Below are positions 23,514-31,569 of a stretch of 43,639 nt of DNA, piece by piece. A program made the position numbers and the translations under genes. Position 1 is the first letter of the stretch. Each line of letters starts with the position of its first letter. The stretch spans positions 1 through 43,639 of the forward strand of contig CANRYS010000024.1 of the NCBI GenBank assembly GCA_947644305.1, given 5' to 3'. Origin of the DNA: an uncultured Roseburia sp. (lineage in GTDB: Bacteria > Bacillota > Clostridia > Lachnospirales > Lachnospiraceae). The notes under the pieces are model-generated. The model saw only the letters and a program-made list of their open reading frames with translations, made no database searches and was not told where the DNA came from.

Positions 23514-25733
23514 ATGGCTTCAGAAGAATTAACAAAGGGGATTGTATCAGGGAAATTAGGTTCGTTTTCTGGCTATTCTTCGAAACAGAATATAGAAAAA
23601 AATGGAGTAATCTGGTTTAAGGAGGACAGTTATAAAGGAACCTCATATAATTGGTTGAAAGATGTGTTTGCAAAAGCTTCAAAGAAACAAACATTGTCAG
23701 GAAGAGGAACCCCTGATTTTATCATAGCAAAGGAAAAGTCAGATGTTATTGTTATAGTAGAATGCAAGGCTCAGATTCATGGAGCCAATAGTAAACACTC
23801 TATGTTTGATAATGTAGAAGAATATAAAATTTATGGTTATGGAACACCAGCAGAAACAGAACAATATGCGATAAATGGAGCATTGTATTATGCTACGTTT
23901 CTAAATCAGGAATATGATGTTGTGGCTGTCGGGGTATCTGGTCAAAGTGAGTCGGAGCTAAGAATTACTTCATTCGTACTTCCTAAAGGCGGAGAATTAT
24001 CAGATCTGGAAGTGTTGGAAGATGGCGGATATGAAGATGGGCTTGTTCCTATCGATCAGTATGTAAAAGATATTAATATGGTACTGGGCAGATATTCCTC
24101 CACAGAGGAAGAAGTTAGAAAAGAGCTCAGGAAATACACATTATCATGTGCGAATTTTTTACGTGCAAATGGAATTGAAGATAATTCTAAAGCTGGATTT
24201 GTGTCAGCTATCGTACTTGGATTAACAAATAAGGATTCAAGATTATATAGAGAAACCAAATTAGCCATTGACAGAAAAATGGATTCGAAAGCAAAAAAAT
24301 TATTTCATGATTTAATTGGCAAAGATGCAGTAAAGATGTTGAAAGCATCTTTGTATGGTGATGGTAAAGATGAATACGAGGATGATTATATTGATGGTGT
24401 TTGGGATATCGATGAGATTCCCAAAGGAAAACGGAAGTCTCTAAAAAAATTTTATGATGTTTTATTATATAAAGATGAACTGACGAAAGCACCCAAAGGA
24501 CAGAATAGTTATTTTAGTGATGGTGAAACGGTTTTATCCTGTTGTATTTATTCATTGTATGAAAACTTAATCGAAATACTCGAACATTACAAGGGCATTG
24601 ATATCATGGGTGAATTTTATACGACCTTTTTGCGTTTTACAAAGGGAAATGCAAAGGAAAAAGGGATTGTTTTAACACCAAAACATATCACAGAGCTATT
24701 TTGTGATATAGCGGAATATTATAGTGGGCAGCCCTTTTCAGAGAAAACAAAAATTCTAGATACATGTTGCGGTACAGGGGCATTTCTCATAGCCTCACTT
24801 GGACGAATCAAGGATAATATCCGATGTCAATTTATAAGTGAAAAGCAAAAGGAAGAAAAGTATCAATACGCGAGAACAAATAGTTTGATCGGAGTAGAAA
24901 GAGATTCGTCAATGTATGCCCTTGCATACGCGAATATGCGGTTTCATGGTGATGGAAAGGCAAACTTATTTAATTGTTCTTCTCTGATGTCGGATTCTTA
25001 TAATCCTATGGATGACAGCGGAATGACATATCTGCAGGATGGAAAAAAAGTTCCTTTATCTGAAGCGTTGAGTACGTTTGGGGATATAGATATAGCAATG
25101 ATAAATCCACCATATTCAATAGGAACAAGCGCAAATAAAATAATCAGACCTTATCCGGATAGTGCCCCGGAAGAGGTTGTAATACAAAAAGGCCAGGATG
25201 AACTGGATTTTATAGCTTCCATGCTGCATTACATAAAAACTGGGGGAATAGGAATTGCGATTGTTCCAATGTCCTGCGCGGGAAATAGTGGAAAGGGGCT
25301 GCGTAAAAATATCTTGAAGTTCCATACCTTATTAGCTTGTATGACAATGCCCCCCAACCTGTTTTTTGACAGTCATGTAGGGACAGCGACCTGCATTATG
25401 GTATTTAAGGCACATATTCCTCATGATGAAAGAAAGTCAGTATTTTTTGCTAGATGGCAGGATGATGGGTTTAAGGTGATTCCACATAATGGAAGAAAAG
25501 ATGCTGGCGGCTGGGCAAATATCCGAGTACAATGGATGGAGCAAATAGATGGAGTGGCAGATCCAAATGATTTTGTTTATATCAGGCACAAGATTAAGGT
25601 TGGTGACGAAGCATTAGCAGAAGCTTATATAAAGACTGATTATAGCAAATTATGCGATGCAGATTTTGAACGAACTTTAAAGAAATACGCATTATATAAG
25701 TATATGGGTGAACAAGGAATGTTGGAGGAATAA
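23514..25733 (+). CDS. Fused restriction endonuclease / N6-adenine methylase (BcgI A-like subunit)
   Basis: A 739-residue bifunctional protein. The N-terminal PD-(D/E)XK nuclease shows P67-D68, with E83-C84-K85 in VIVIVECKAQ. A helical linker leads to the gamma-class N6 methylase: LTPKHITELF, LDTCCGTGAFLIAS (about 415) for AdoMet, and IAMINPPYSIG (about 528) as catalytic NPPY. The order nuclease-helical-methylase with a separate S gene downstream is that of BcgI-type (type IIB) enzymes, which cut on both sides of a bipartite site and need no HsdR. A type I-like variant is the alternative. GGAGGG lies 7 bases before the ATG. The gene is AT-rich relative to flanking housekeeping genes. Confidence 0.85.
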   Translation: MASEELTKGIVSGKLGSFSGYSSKQNIEKNGVIWFKEDSYKGTSYNWLKDVFAKASKKQTLSGRGTPDFIIAKEKSDVIVIVECKAQIHGANSKHSMFDNVEEYKIYGYGTPAETEQYAINGALYYATFLNQEYDVVAVGVSGQSESELRITSFVLPKGGELSDLEVLEDGGYEDGLVPIDQYVKDINMVLGRYSSTEEEVRKELRKYTLSCANFLRANGIEDNSKAGFVSAIVLGLTNKDSRLYRETKLAIDRKMDSKAKKLFHDLIGKDAVKMLKASLYGDGKDEYEDDYIDGVWDIDEIPKGKRKSLKKFYDVLLYKDELTKAPKGQNSYFSDGETVLSCCIYSLYENLIEILEHYKGIDIMGEFYTTFLRFTKGNAKEKGIVLTPKHITELFCDIAEYYSGQPFSEKTKILDTCCGTGAFLIASLGRIKDNIRCQFISEKQKEEKYQYARTNSLIGVERDSSMYALAYANMRFHGDGKANLFNCSSLMSDSYNPMDDSGMTYLQDGKKVPLSEALSTFGDIDIAMINPPYSIGTSANKIIRPYPDSAPEEVVIQKGQDELDFIASMLHYIKTGGIGIAIVPMSCAGNSGKGLRKNILKFHTLLACMTMPPNLFFDSHVGTATCIMVFKAHIPHDERKSVFFARWQDDGFKVIPHNGRKDAGGWANIRVQWMEQIDGVADPNDFVYIRHKIKVGDEALAEAYIKTDYSKLCDADFERTLKKYALYKYMGEQGMLEE

Positions 25734-25737
25734 ACTT

Positions 25738-26862
25738 ATGGATACTGCGGGTTGGAAAGAGTTTTATCTGGGAAAAATATTTGATATCAAAAAGGGAAAA
25801 CGACTGACAAAAGAGAACATGACTCCTGGCGACTTGAATTTTCTGGGGGCAATACAGGGGATGAATGGTGTAAGGGAAAAAATTAATGAAGAACCACTTT
25901 TTCAAGGGAATTGTATATCAGTAAATTATAATGGGTGCGGGGTGGGAGAAGCTTTTTATCAGAAAGAACCATTTTGGGCTTCGGATGATGTAAATGTTTT
26001 GTTCCTGCGTGGGCATGAAATGAATGAGATATTAGCAATGTTTTTCATTACTATCATTAGAAATGAAAAATACCGGTTTAGTTATGGTCGCAAATGGAAT
26101 AAAGAACAAATGAAAAAAACACTTATTAAACTTCCCGCATGTATGAATAAGGGAGAGTATATATTTGATAAGCATAAATTTTATTCCAATGACGGATATA
26201 TTCCTGATTTTTTATTCATGGAAAAGTACATATTATCTTTAAACGCAGATATCAATGGGATACCAGACTATTTTCTGGAAGAGGGGTATGATAAAGCGTG
26301 CTGGTACATGGATCACATTGATCAGAAGGAATTTGAAAGACAGTATGCAGGAGCTGTTACATCTGATGTGATTTCCTTAGATGATCGGGATTGGAAGTAT
26401 TTTTGTCTGGGTGATAAAAAGTATTTTGATGTCAGAAGGGGATCCTCTGTTTATATAAAGAATATGTCGCCAGGAGACATACCTTATGTGAGTACTTCGA
26501 AGGAGAATAACGGCGTAACGGCTTATGTATCTGAAAGTAACAGAAAAGGAAATTTAATTACATTAGCATATGATGGGAGTATAGGAGCATGCTTTTATCA
26601 GGAAGAAGAGTTTTTTGCCAGTGAAAAGATTGTGTCGATAGAGACCACCCAGTGCCCGCTAACTAAGTATATTGCATTTTTCCTCATTCAAATTCTAAAA
26701 CTGGAATCGGAGATGTTTTCATATGGCGGAAGAAAATGGACGGTTGAAAAGCAATTAAAACAGACAATGATTAAGCTGCCAGTAAGAAATTCGGACGATG
26801 AGCCGGATTACAACTTTATGGAAAACTACATAAAATCACGATCATTTAGTTGTAATATTTAG
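25738..26862 (+). CDS. Restriction-modification specificity (S) subunit
   Basis: A 374-residue specificity subunit with two target-recognition domains of similar opening: FYLGKIFDIKKGKRLTKENM (about 8-27) and FCLGDKKYFDVRRGSSVYIK (about 222-241). Each is followed by the -SPGDIPYVS- or -TPGDLNFLG- block that recurs in type I and BcgI-B proteins. Each domain should read one half of a bipartite DNA site. The ATG at 25738 follows TTGGAGG and lies 4 bases after the stop of the methylase-nuclease gene, so the two are co-expressed and probably form a complex. No third gene (HsdR) follows. Confidence 0.87.
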   Translation: MDTAGWKEFYLGKIFDIKKGKRLTKENMTPGDLNFLGAIQGMNGVREKINEEPLFQGNCISVNYNGCGVGEAFYQKEPFWASDDVNVLFLRGHEMNEILAMFFITIIRNEKYRFSYGRKWNKEQMKKTLIKLPACMNKGEYIFDKHKFYSNDGYIPDFLFMEKYILSLNADINGIPDYFLEEGYDKACWYMDHIDQKEFERQYAGAVTSDVISLDDRDWKYFCLGDKKYFDVRRGSSVYIKNMSPGDIPYVSTSKENNGVTAYVSESNRKGNLITLAYDGSIGACFYQEEEFFASEKIVSIETTQCPLTKYIAFFLIQILKLESEMFSYGGRKWTVEKQLKQTMIKLPVRNSDDEPDYNFMENYIKSRSFSCNI

Positions 26863-26873
26863 GAGATAATTTC

Positions 26874-26892
26874 GCGGAAACATTGTTCCCGC
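26874..26892. terminator. Weak bidirectional terminator hairpin
   Basis: GCGGAAAC (26874-26881) pairs with GTTCCCGC (26885-26892) around a 3-nt loop, with one G-U pair. It lies between the convergent S-subunit and deacetylase genes and touches the deacetylase stop codon. Neither side has a strong T-run, so termination may be weak. Confidence 0.4.
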
Positions 26893-28043
26893 TAATTATT
26901 CAATACCGTATGATGGTTCTCGGGCGTACTGGCTGTGATGGGAAGAAAGGTATAACCGTGTTTTTTCCCGTATTTTATGATTTTCTCAAGGGCGTTTATG
27001 GTTTTATCATTGCCACTAAAATCGTGCATCAGGACGACATTACTTCTTCCTTTTTTTAATCCCCTGATCACATTTTTATAGACGGCAGCGGAGGTATGGA
27101 CGTCCCCGGCATCGCCGGAAGATACGTTCCAGTCAAAATAGTGGTAGCCCCAGTTATGGAGTATGGCTGTCAGTTTCGTCATGATCCCGCGGTTGTAGCG
27201 GCTCACCTGATTGGAACTGCCGCCGGGGAACCGGGTGACGCTGCACCAGACGCCAAATTTCTGGAAGAACAGATCCCGAAGTTTATCCAGATTGTCCTTA
27301 TATATTTTTTCAGAACGGTAAATAACATCATATTTATGCTGATAGCCGTGAAGAGCGAGAGAGTGCCCTTCCTTTAAAACTCTCTGGGTAAGGTCAAAAT
27401 CCGCCGCTGCCGGCTTCAATTCAAAAAAAGTAGCTTGTACTTTTTGCTTTTTCAGAATATTCAGGATTTTCGGGGTGGAATAACGGCTGGGACCATCGTC
27501 AAACGTAAGATAGATAATGTTCTTCTTTGTAGGAGTTACCCGGAGACAGCACTGGTAAGTGCGGTCACCAGATCTACCCAGGATCCATGCGGAGCCTGGC
27601 CTTTTGGCGCGGACTACGCCCTCCTTACTGACCTGTGCGATAGAAGGACGGGTGGAGCTCCATTTGATTTTGCTGTCCGGCTTTTGGCTGAACTGCAGAT
27701 CTAGATGTTCTCCTGTCATCATGGAAAATTCAGGGTATACCATTCCCTGTTTTTTTACAACGATTCGATAGTTTCGGTTTCTCTCTCTGGTTTTTGCAAC
27801 GATTTTTGCTGTTCCTGCTTTTATGGCGTGAATGATTCCGTCTTTGGATACGGTGGCGATAGAGGGATCTATGCTTTTGTAGGAGACGACATTTTTTCTG
27901 GAGATCTGCTTTGTCTCACTGAGAAAAAGTGTGATCTGTTTGGTTTTTGCCTGAGATTCTGTCGGCAGCAGTGTCAGACTTAATATAGATAAAAATAGAA
28001 TCGTGGTAAAAAAAGTTACAAGATTGCGGCATGATAATTTCAT
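26892..28043 (-). CDS. Secreted polysaccharide deacetylase with two Big2-like domains
   Basis: A 383-residue exported protein. The N-terminus (MKLSCRNLVTFFTTILFLSI, cleaved near ESQA-KTK) is a signal peptide. Two Ig-like Big2 repeats follow; SIATVSKDGIIHAIKAGTAK and SIAQVSKEGVVRAKRPGSAW are the matching halves. The C-terminal NodB deacetylase shows LTFDDGPSRYSTP, HGYQH for zinc, TRFPGGSS and VLMHDF. It probably removes acetyl groups from peptidoglycan or another surface glycan. A further in-frame start lies at 28103, but it is upstream of the predicted transcript start (promoter 28094-28122), so I use the ATG at 28043. Confidence 0.9.
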   Translation of the reverse strand: MKLSCRNLVTFFTTILFLSILSLTLLPTESQAKTKQITLFLSETKQISRKNVVSYKSIDPSIATVSKDGIIHAIKAGTAKIVAKTRERNRNYRIVVKKQGMVYPEFSMMTGEHLDLQFSQKPDSKIKWSSTRPSIAQVSKEGVVRAKRPGSAWILGRSGDRTYQCCLRVTPTKKNIIYLTFDDGPSRYSTPKILNILKKQKVQATFFELKPAAADFDLTQRVLKEGHSLALHGYQHKYDVIYRSEKIYKDNLDKLRDLFFQKFGVWCSVTRFPGGSSNQVSRYNRGIMTKLTAILHNWGYHYFDWNVSSGDAGDVHTSAAVYKNVIRGLKKGRSNVVLMHDFSGNDKTINALEKIIKYGKKHGYTFLPITASTPENHHTVLNN

Positions 28044-28093
28044 AGCGGGTTGTCCTTTCCTGTCTCCCAGATCTCCCTGGTCTTTATACAATA

Positions 28094-28122
28094 AGAATAA
28101 CATGATTCTTGTGGACAGACAA
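28094..28122 (-). promoter_or_regulatory. Promoter of the polysaccharide deacetylase gene
   Basis: On the minus strand, TTGTCT (28122-28117), a 17-base spacer ending ATGT, and TATTCT (28099-28094). The transcript starts near 28087, which supports the ATG at 28043 as the start codon. Confidence 0.6.
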
Positions 28123-28200
28123 CAAAAAAACGTCGTTTTACATCATTTCTTTGTGTATCATAACTACCCATCTTTTCACACAATTTAAAAGCTTGAGTAT

Positions 28201-28236
28201 ACCTCCAAATTAATTACACAGTTTAGAGGTTTTTTA
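28201..28236 (+). terminator. Terminator-like hairpin with T-run
   Basis: ACCTCCAAA (28201-28209) pairs with TTTAGAGGT (28222-28230) with one mismatch, followed by six T. It points in the plus direction but no plus-strand gene precedes it; the upstream gene is on the minus strand. It may stop read-through or end an unseen small RNA. Confidence 0.4.
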
Positions 28237-28308
28237 TATTTAGGTGTGGGAAAATTTGTCGATGTATGGTAAAATATAGATATCGAAATATGGGAAGAGG
28301 AGAGATCT

Positions 28309-28722
28309 ATGCAATACATAGAAAATGTGTTACATTATGAGGATTATTGTAAGTTGAGGGAAAGTGTTGGGTGGTTACTTTTTTCAAAAGAGCAGACACA
28401 AAAATCTCTTGATCACAGTTTATATACAGTAATTGCTGTTGATGATAACCAAACTATTGGTATGGGAAGATTGATTGGTGACGGAACATACTTTATGATA
28501 GTTGATATTGTGGTACAGCCGAATTATCAGAAGCAGGGTATTGGAAATAAAATTGTGAATACGCTGATTCATTATGTTGATAAAGCTACACCAATCGGCG
28601 GGCGTTCGAGTATACAGTTGATTGCAGAAAAGGGAAAAGAAACTTTTTATGAGAAAATAGGGTTTAAACTGATCCCACATGAATTTTGTGGTGCTGGTAT
28701 GAGGAAAGTCATTCGTAAGTGA
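28309..28722 (+). CDS. GNAT family N-acetyltransferase
   Basis: A 137-residue GNAT-fold enzyme. VQPNYQKQGIGNKIVNTLIH (about 65-84) is the acetyl-CoA pyrophosphate loop (Q-x-x-G-I-G), preceded by the DIVV beta-strand. QLIAEKGKETFYEKIGF is the usual C-terminal part. It transfers an acetyl group from acetyl-CoA to an amine; the substrate cannot be predicted. GAGGAG lies 6 bases before the ATG. It stands alone between the divergent deacetylase gene and the ArsC-like gene. Confidence 0.88.
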   Translation: MQYIENVLHYEDYCKLRESVGWLLFSKEQTQKSLDHSLYTVIAVDDNQTIGMGRLIGDGTYFMIVDIVVQPNYQKQGIGNKIVNTLIHYVDKATPIGGRSSIQLIAEKGKETFYEKIGFKLIPHEFCGAGMRKVIRK

Positions 28723-28790
28723 GAATTTTATCAGCTAACAATTATCATGGGCAAATAGTGGATTCAAATTGGTGCCAATGAAGGAACCAG

Positions 28791-28819
28791 TTGACACCCT
28801 CACGGCGAAATAGTATAAT
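28791..28819 (+). promoter_or_regulatory. Perfect consensus promoter of the ArsC/Spx-like gene
   Basis: TTGACA at 28791-28796, exactly 17 bases, and TATAAT at 28814-28819. This full consensus suggests strong constitutive expression of the gene at 28865. Confidence 0.85.
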
Positions 28820-28864
28820 AAGCGCATTCAAAAAAGATGAAAAGAAATTCAGGAGGGGAATTAA

Positions 28865-29215
28865 ATGCTATTTATCCAATATGAAAAATGCAGTACATGT
28901 AGAAAGGCGAAAAAATGGTTGGAGGAGCATGGGCTTTCCTATACGGATCGTCCGATCAAAGAAGAAAATCCTACAGCAGCGGAGCTGAAGGAATGGCAGG
29001 CAAAAAGCGGGCTTCCTTTGAAACGATTTTTCAATACGAGTGGGATGCTGTACAGGGAAATGAATTTAAAGGAAAAATTACCAGCCATGAGTGATGAAGA
29101 ACAGTACGAACTTTTGGCTACTGACGGTATGTTAGTGAAACGCCCTCTTGTGGTCACAGAGGATGCTGTGCTCGTCGGTTTCCGTGAGAAGGAATGGGAA
29201 GAAACGTTGTTGTAA
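28865..29215 (+). CDS. ArsC/Spx-family thioredoxin-fold protein
   Basis: A 116-residue protein of the arsenate reductase-like family (ArsC, Spx, YffB). YEKCSTCRKAKKWLEEHG holds the redox pair C9 and C12. KRFFNTSGMLYREM and LVKRPLVVTED, with its cis-Pro region, are the standard further blocks. Members either reduce arsenate or other oxyanions, or act as Spx-like regulators that bind RNA polymerase; sequence alone does not decide. The CxxC favours a thiol-redox function. AGGAGG lies about 9 bases before the ATG. The consensus promoter at 28791 and the terminator at 29275 make it a single-gene unit. Confidence 0.87.
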   Translation: MLFIQYEKCSTCRKAKKWLEEHGLSYTDRPIKEENPTAAELKEWQAKSGLPLKRFFNTSGMLYREMNLKEKLPAMSDEEQYELLATDGMLVKRPLVVTEDAVLVGFREKEWEETLL

Positions 29216-29274
29216 TCATTGCAAAAAAACAGGGGAGTGTCGGTTGATATCGATTTTTGCCCCCCCTTCATCCA

Positions 29275-29347
29275 AAAACAGGAATCTCCTGTAGAATCCA
29301 GTGTAACTATCATCTGGTGTTCTAAGGAAGATTCCTGTTTTCTTTTA
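29275..29347 (+). terminator. Long terminator hairpin after the ArsC/Spx-like gene
   Basis: AAAACAGGAATCT (29275-29287) and AGATTCCTGTTTT (29329-29341) are a perfect 13-bp inverted repeat. Inside, CCT, TAGAA and CCAG pair with CTGG, TTCTA and AGG as a broken inner stem. CTTTTATAT follows. A second GCAAAAA/TTTTTGC stem lies just upstream (29221-29260). Confidence 0.7.
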
Positions 29348-29350
29348 TAT

Positions 29351-29621
29351 AGCTCGACGGTGCCAATTTGAACCCTGTTTCGTCCTGCGCTAGCAGCAAA
29401 ATAGCGTTGTTGCTTTCATTCGATGATGCCACCACATCACCTCATTCAAGCGCCTAGCTATTTTGTTGCTATCACAATCCGAAATCTTCGACCTCCGCTT
29501 GTGATTTTCCAATTTACAAGGAAACGGAATGAAACGTACTGGAGGTACGTTGATTGACGTTGACGTAGCAAATTGGAAAATCACAAGTCGGAGACAGGGT
29601 TCAAATTAGCGCCATCGAGCT
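29351..29621. repeat. Palindromic repeat element, full copy (271 bp)
   Basis: The ends are inverted repeats: AGCTCGACGGTGCCAATTTG at 29351, with its complement ending CCATCGAGCT at 29621; about 24 of 27 bases pair. Inside is an 18-bp perfect stem, CTTGTGATTTTCCAATTT (29497-29514) with AAATTGGAAAATCACAAG. That stem's loop holds a further AACGTAC/GTACGTT hairpin. The copy at 41390-41551 is the same element lacking 109 bases between two ATCACAA repeats (29471 and 29580). No ORF is supported. It looks like a non-autonomous MITE- or REP-like element. Confidence 0.85.
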
Positions 29622-29668
29622 AACGTACTTTGAGCGCAAAAATCCCATAGTGCCGTATTCAAACACGA

Positions 29669-30391
29669 TTAACGTTTCTGGGCTAATGTATACTCAAAGC
29701 GGTCTGTCAGATAATAAGTCTGGAAGGACTCAATCGGAAGAATATCTCCCTGATAATCTCCGTAGGTCACAGCAGAAGAATAGAGCAGCGGAACATCTCT
29801 TGCCACGTCCAGGAATGTAGCCACATCATCTTTAGCGGGAATTGCTTTCAGCTTCAGGATGGAATCTGTGATCCTGAGATGAAATTGCTGTTCTATGATA
29901 TTGTAGAGAGAGTTTTCGGAAAAATCATAGCTCTCTATATCACGAAAATATTTATAAGGAAGAACCGTCGAAGTATAGCAGAGCGGTTTCTGATCTGCAT
30001 AGATAATACGTTCCAGATAAAAGACCGCATCTGCTTTGTCAAGCTTTAAGATTTCTTTCTCCTCGGGGCTGCAAAGACGAAGGCCGGAAGAAAGTACTTT
30101 TCTAGAAGGTGTCATTCCCTGACGTTGAATTTCCTCTGTATAGCTTGAAATGGTTGTCAGTTCCTGTTCCTTGGCAGTTTCCCTGACATATCCGCGTTTT
30201 CCCTGTTTTTTTTCAATATATCCGGTACGGTAGAGTTCGTCAATTGCTCTTCGGACCGTAATCCGGCTTACGCTATATTGCTCTGTAAGTTCATTTTCGC
30301 TTGGGAGTTCACTGCCGGGAGGGTATTTTCCAGAGTGGATTGCTTCAATTAGAGCGTTTTTTATGTATTCATATTTAGGTTGTTTTTCCAT
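29669..30391 (-). CDS. GntR/HutC-family transcriptional regulator (UTRA domain)
   Basis: A 240-residue regulator. The N-terminal winged helix-turn-helix (YEYIKNALIEAIHSGKYPPG, then SVSRITVRRAIDELYRTGYI) binds DNA. The UTRA ligand domain (about residues 85-235; LERIIYADQKPLCYTSTVLP) senses a small sugar- or nucleoside-like effector in HutC-type members. GGAGG lies 7 bases before the ATG. It is divergent from the ADP-ribosylglycohydrolase operon. Near-identical palindromes overlap the -10 boxes of its own promoter and of the operon promoter, so it probably represses both. Confidence 0.92.
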   Translation of the reverse strand: MEKQPKYEYIKNALIEAIHSGKYPPGSELPSENELTEQYSVSRITVRRAIDELYRTGYIEKKQGKRGYVRETAKEQELTTISSYTEEIQRQGMTPSRKVLSSGLRLCSPEEKEILKLDKADAVFYLERIIYADQKPLCYTSTVLPYKYFRDIESYDFSENSLYNIIEQQFHLRITDSILKLKAIPAKDDVATFLDVARDVPLLYSSAVTYGDYQGDILPIESFQTYYLTDRFEYTLAQKR

Positions 30392-30414
30392 ACACAGACC
30401 TCCATTTCACATAA

Positions 30415-30447
30415 ACTTATTATAATATATTGGGCCTTAAAAGTAAA
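30415..30447 (-). promoter_or_regulatory. gntR promoter with overlapping operator
   Basis: On the minus strand, TTTACT (30447-30442), a 17-base spacer and TATAAT (30424-30419). The 16-base ACTTATTATAATATAT at 30415-30430 covers the -10. It matches the perfect palindrome at 30522-30537 at 14 of 16 positions and is a likely second operator. Confidence 0.65.
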
Positions 30448-30501
30448 TGTATTTAGTGAATATAACTAAAATAATAGATCTTTTTTTATGAATTATCACA
30501 A

Positions 30502-30537
30502 TTGACATAACAATATATATAACTTATTATAATAAGT
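30502..30537 (+). promoter_or_regulatory. Promoter and palindromic operator of the ADP-ribosylglycohydrolase operon
   Basis: TTGACA at 30502-30507, a 17-base spacer and TATTAT at 30525-30530. The perfect 16-base palindrome ACTTATTATAATAAGT at 30522-30537 covers the -10 and the region just before the start point. This is an ideal repressor position for the divergent GntR protein. Confidence 0.75.
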
Positions 30538-30570
30538 AAGTAAGATATAATAATAAGAAAGGAGAATGGT

Positions 30571-31569
30571 ATGATAAAGGATAAGATACTTGGTGTACTA
30601 TATGGTATGGCAATTGGGGATGCCATGGGGATGCCGGCGGAATTGTGGAGTCGGAAGAGAGTCGTTGAAAAGTATGGAAAAATCCAAGATTTCCTAGATG
30701 GTGATCTGGAAAATGAAATTTCTTATCAATATAAACGAGGAAATTTTACAGATGATACATCACAGGCGCTGACAATACTGGATAGCCTAATGGAGACGGA
30801 TTTTATTCCAGATGCCACAAACATAGCAAGACATATTCTGGAGTGGGCAAAAAAGGAAAATGCCTTTGAAAATAACATCCTGGGTCCGACTTCCAAAGTA
30901 ACTCTGGAACTGTTTGAACAGGGGAAAAATGCTCGCCAGTATTCAGAGCAGGCATTATCCAATGGGGCGGCAATGCGTATTGCCCCGGTTGGTGCATTGT
31001 TTTATCCAGATCAGAAACAGCAACTGTGTGATTATGTGAAGGTTGTTTCCAATATCACTCACAGCAGCGATATCACGATTGCAGGGGCTAGCATGGTTGC
31101 CATGGCTGTGGCTTCGGCGATAGAGAAAGAGAATCGGGATGAAATGATTGAAGATGTTCTTTCTGTAGAAGAGTATGCGATGTCCCTTGGAGCGAGTACC
31201 GTGTCAGCCTCTCTCGGAACAAGAATAAGATATGGGGTGGAACTGGCGAAAAAGTATGAATCAGAGGAAGATCATTTTCTGGAGGAACTCTACAATATGA
31301 TGGGGGCAGGTGTGAACACAGTGGATTCTGTGCCCTGTGCCATAGCGATTGCATATTATGCCTCCTTCGATGTACACCGATGTGCTCTGCTCTGTGCAAA
31401 TCTGGGCGGAGATACCGATACGATCGGAGCGATGGCAGTGTCAGTCTGTGGCGGAGCGTCGGGAATACAAGGCATCCCAGCAGAGGACATCGAATTGATT
31501 CGGAGAGCCAATCACATAGAGATGGAACCATACGCATGTGCAATTTTAGGAAAGAGAGGGAAGGTGTAA
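30571..31569 (+). CDS. ADP-ribosylglycohydrolase family protein
   Basis: A 332-residue DraG/ARH-fold hydrolase. GMAIGDAMGMPAELW opens the domain. FTDDTSQ (about 52) and NLGGDTDTIGAMA (about 276) supply the two-metal Asp/Thr ligands. DraG-type enzymes remove ADP-ribose from proteins, and related family members cleave other N- or O-ribosides. No signal peptide. AAAGGAG lies 6 bases before the ATG. It shares TAATG with the PfkB kinase gene (one base overlap) and begins a three-gene operon with a PnuC transporter. The true substrate may be a free ribosyl compound imported by PnuC rather than a modified protein. Confidence 0.88.
   Translation: MIKDKILGVLYGMAIGDAMGMPAELWSRKRVVEKYGKIQDFLDGDLENEISYQYKRGNFTDDTSQALTILDSLMETDFIPDATNIARHILEWAKKENAFENNILGPTSKVTLELFEQGKNARQYSEQALSNGAAMRIAPVGALFYPDQKQQLCDYVKVVSNITHSSDITIAGASMVAMAVASAIEKENRDEMIEDVLSVEEYAMSLGASTVSASLGTRIRYGVELAKKYESEEDHFLEELYNMMGAGVNTVDSVPCAIAIAYYASFDVHRCALLCANLGGDTDTIGAMAVSVCGGASGIQGIPAEDIELIRRANHIEMEPYACAILGKRGKV

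Noticed and set aside
29351-29621. CRISPR array or insertion sequence at the palindromic element
   Set aside because: There are no regularly spaced short repeats and no transposase frame; the structure is one large palindrome with nested hairpins.
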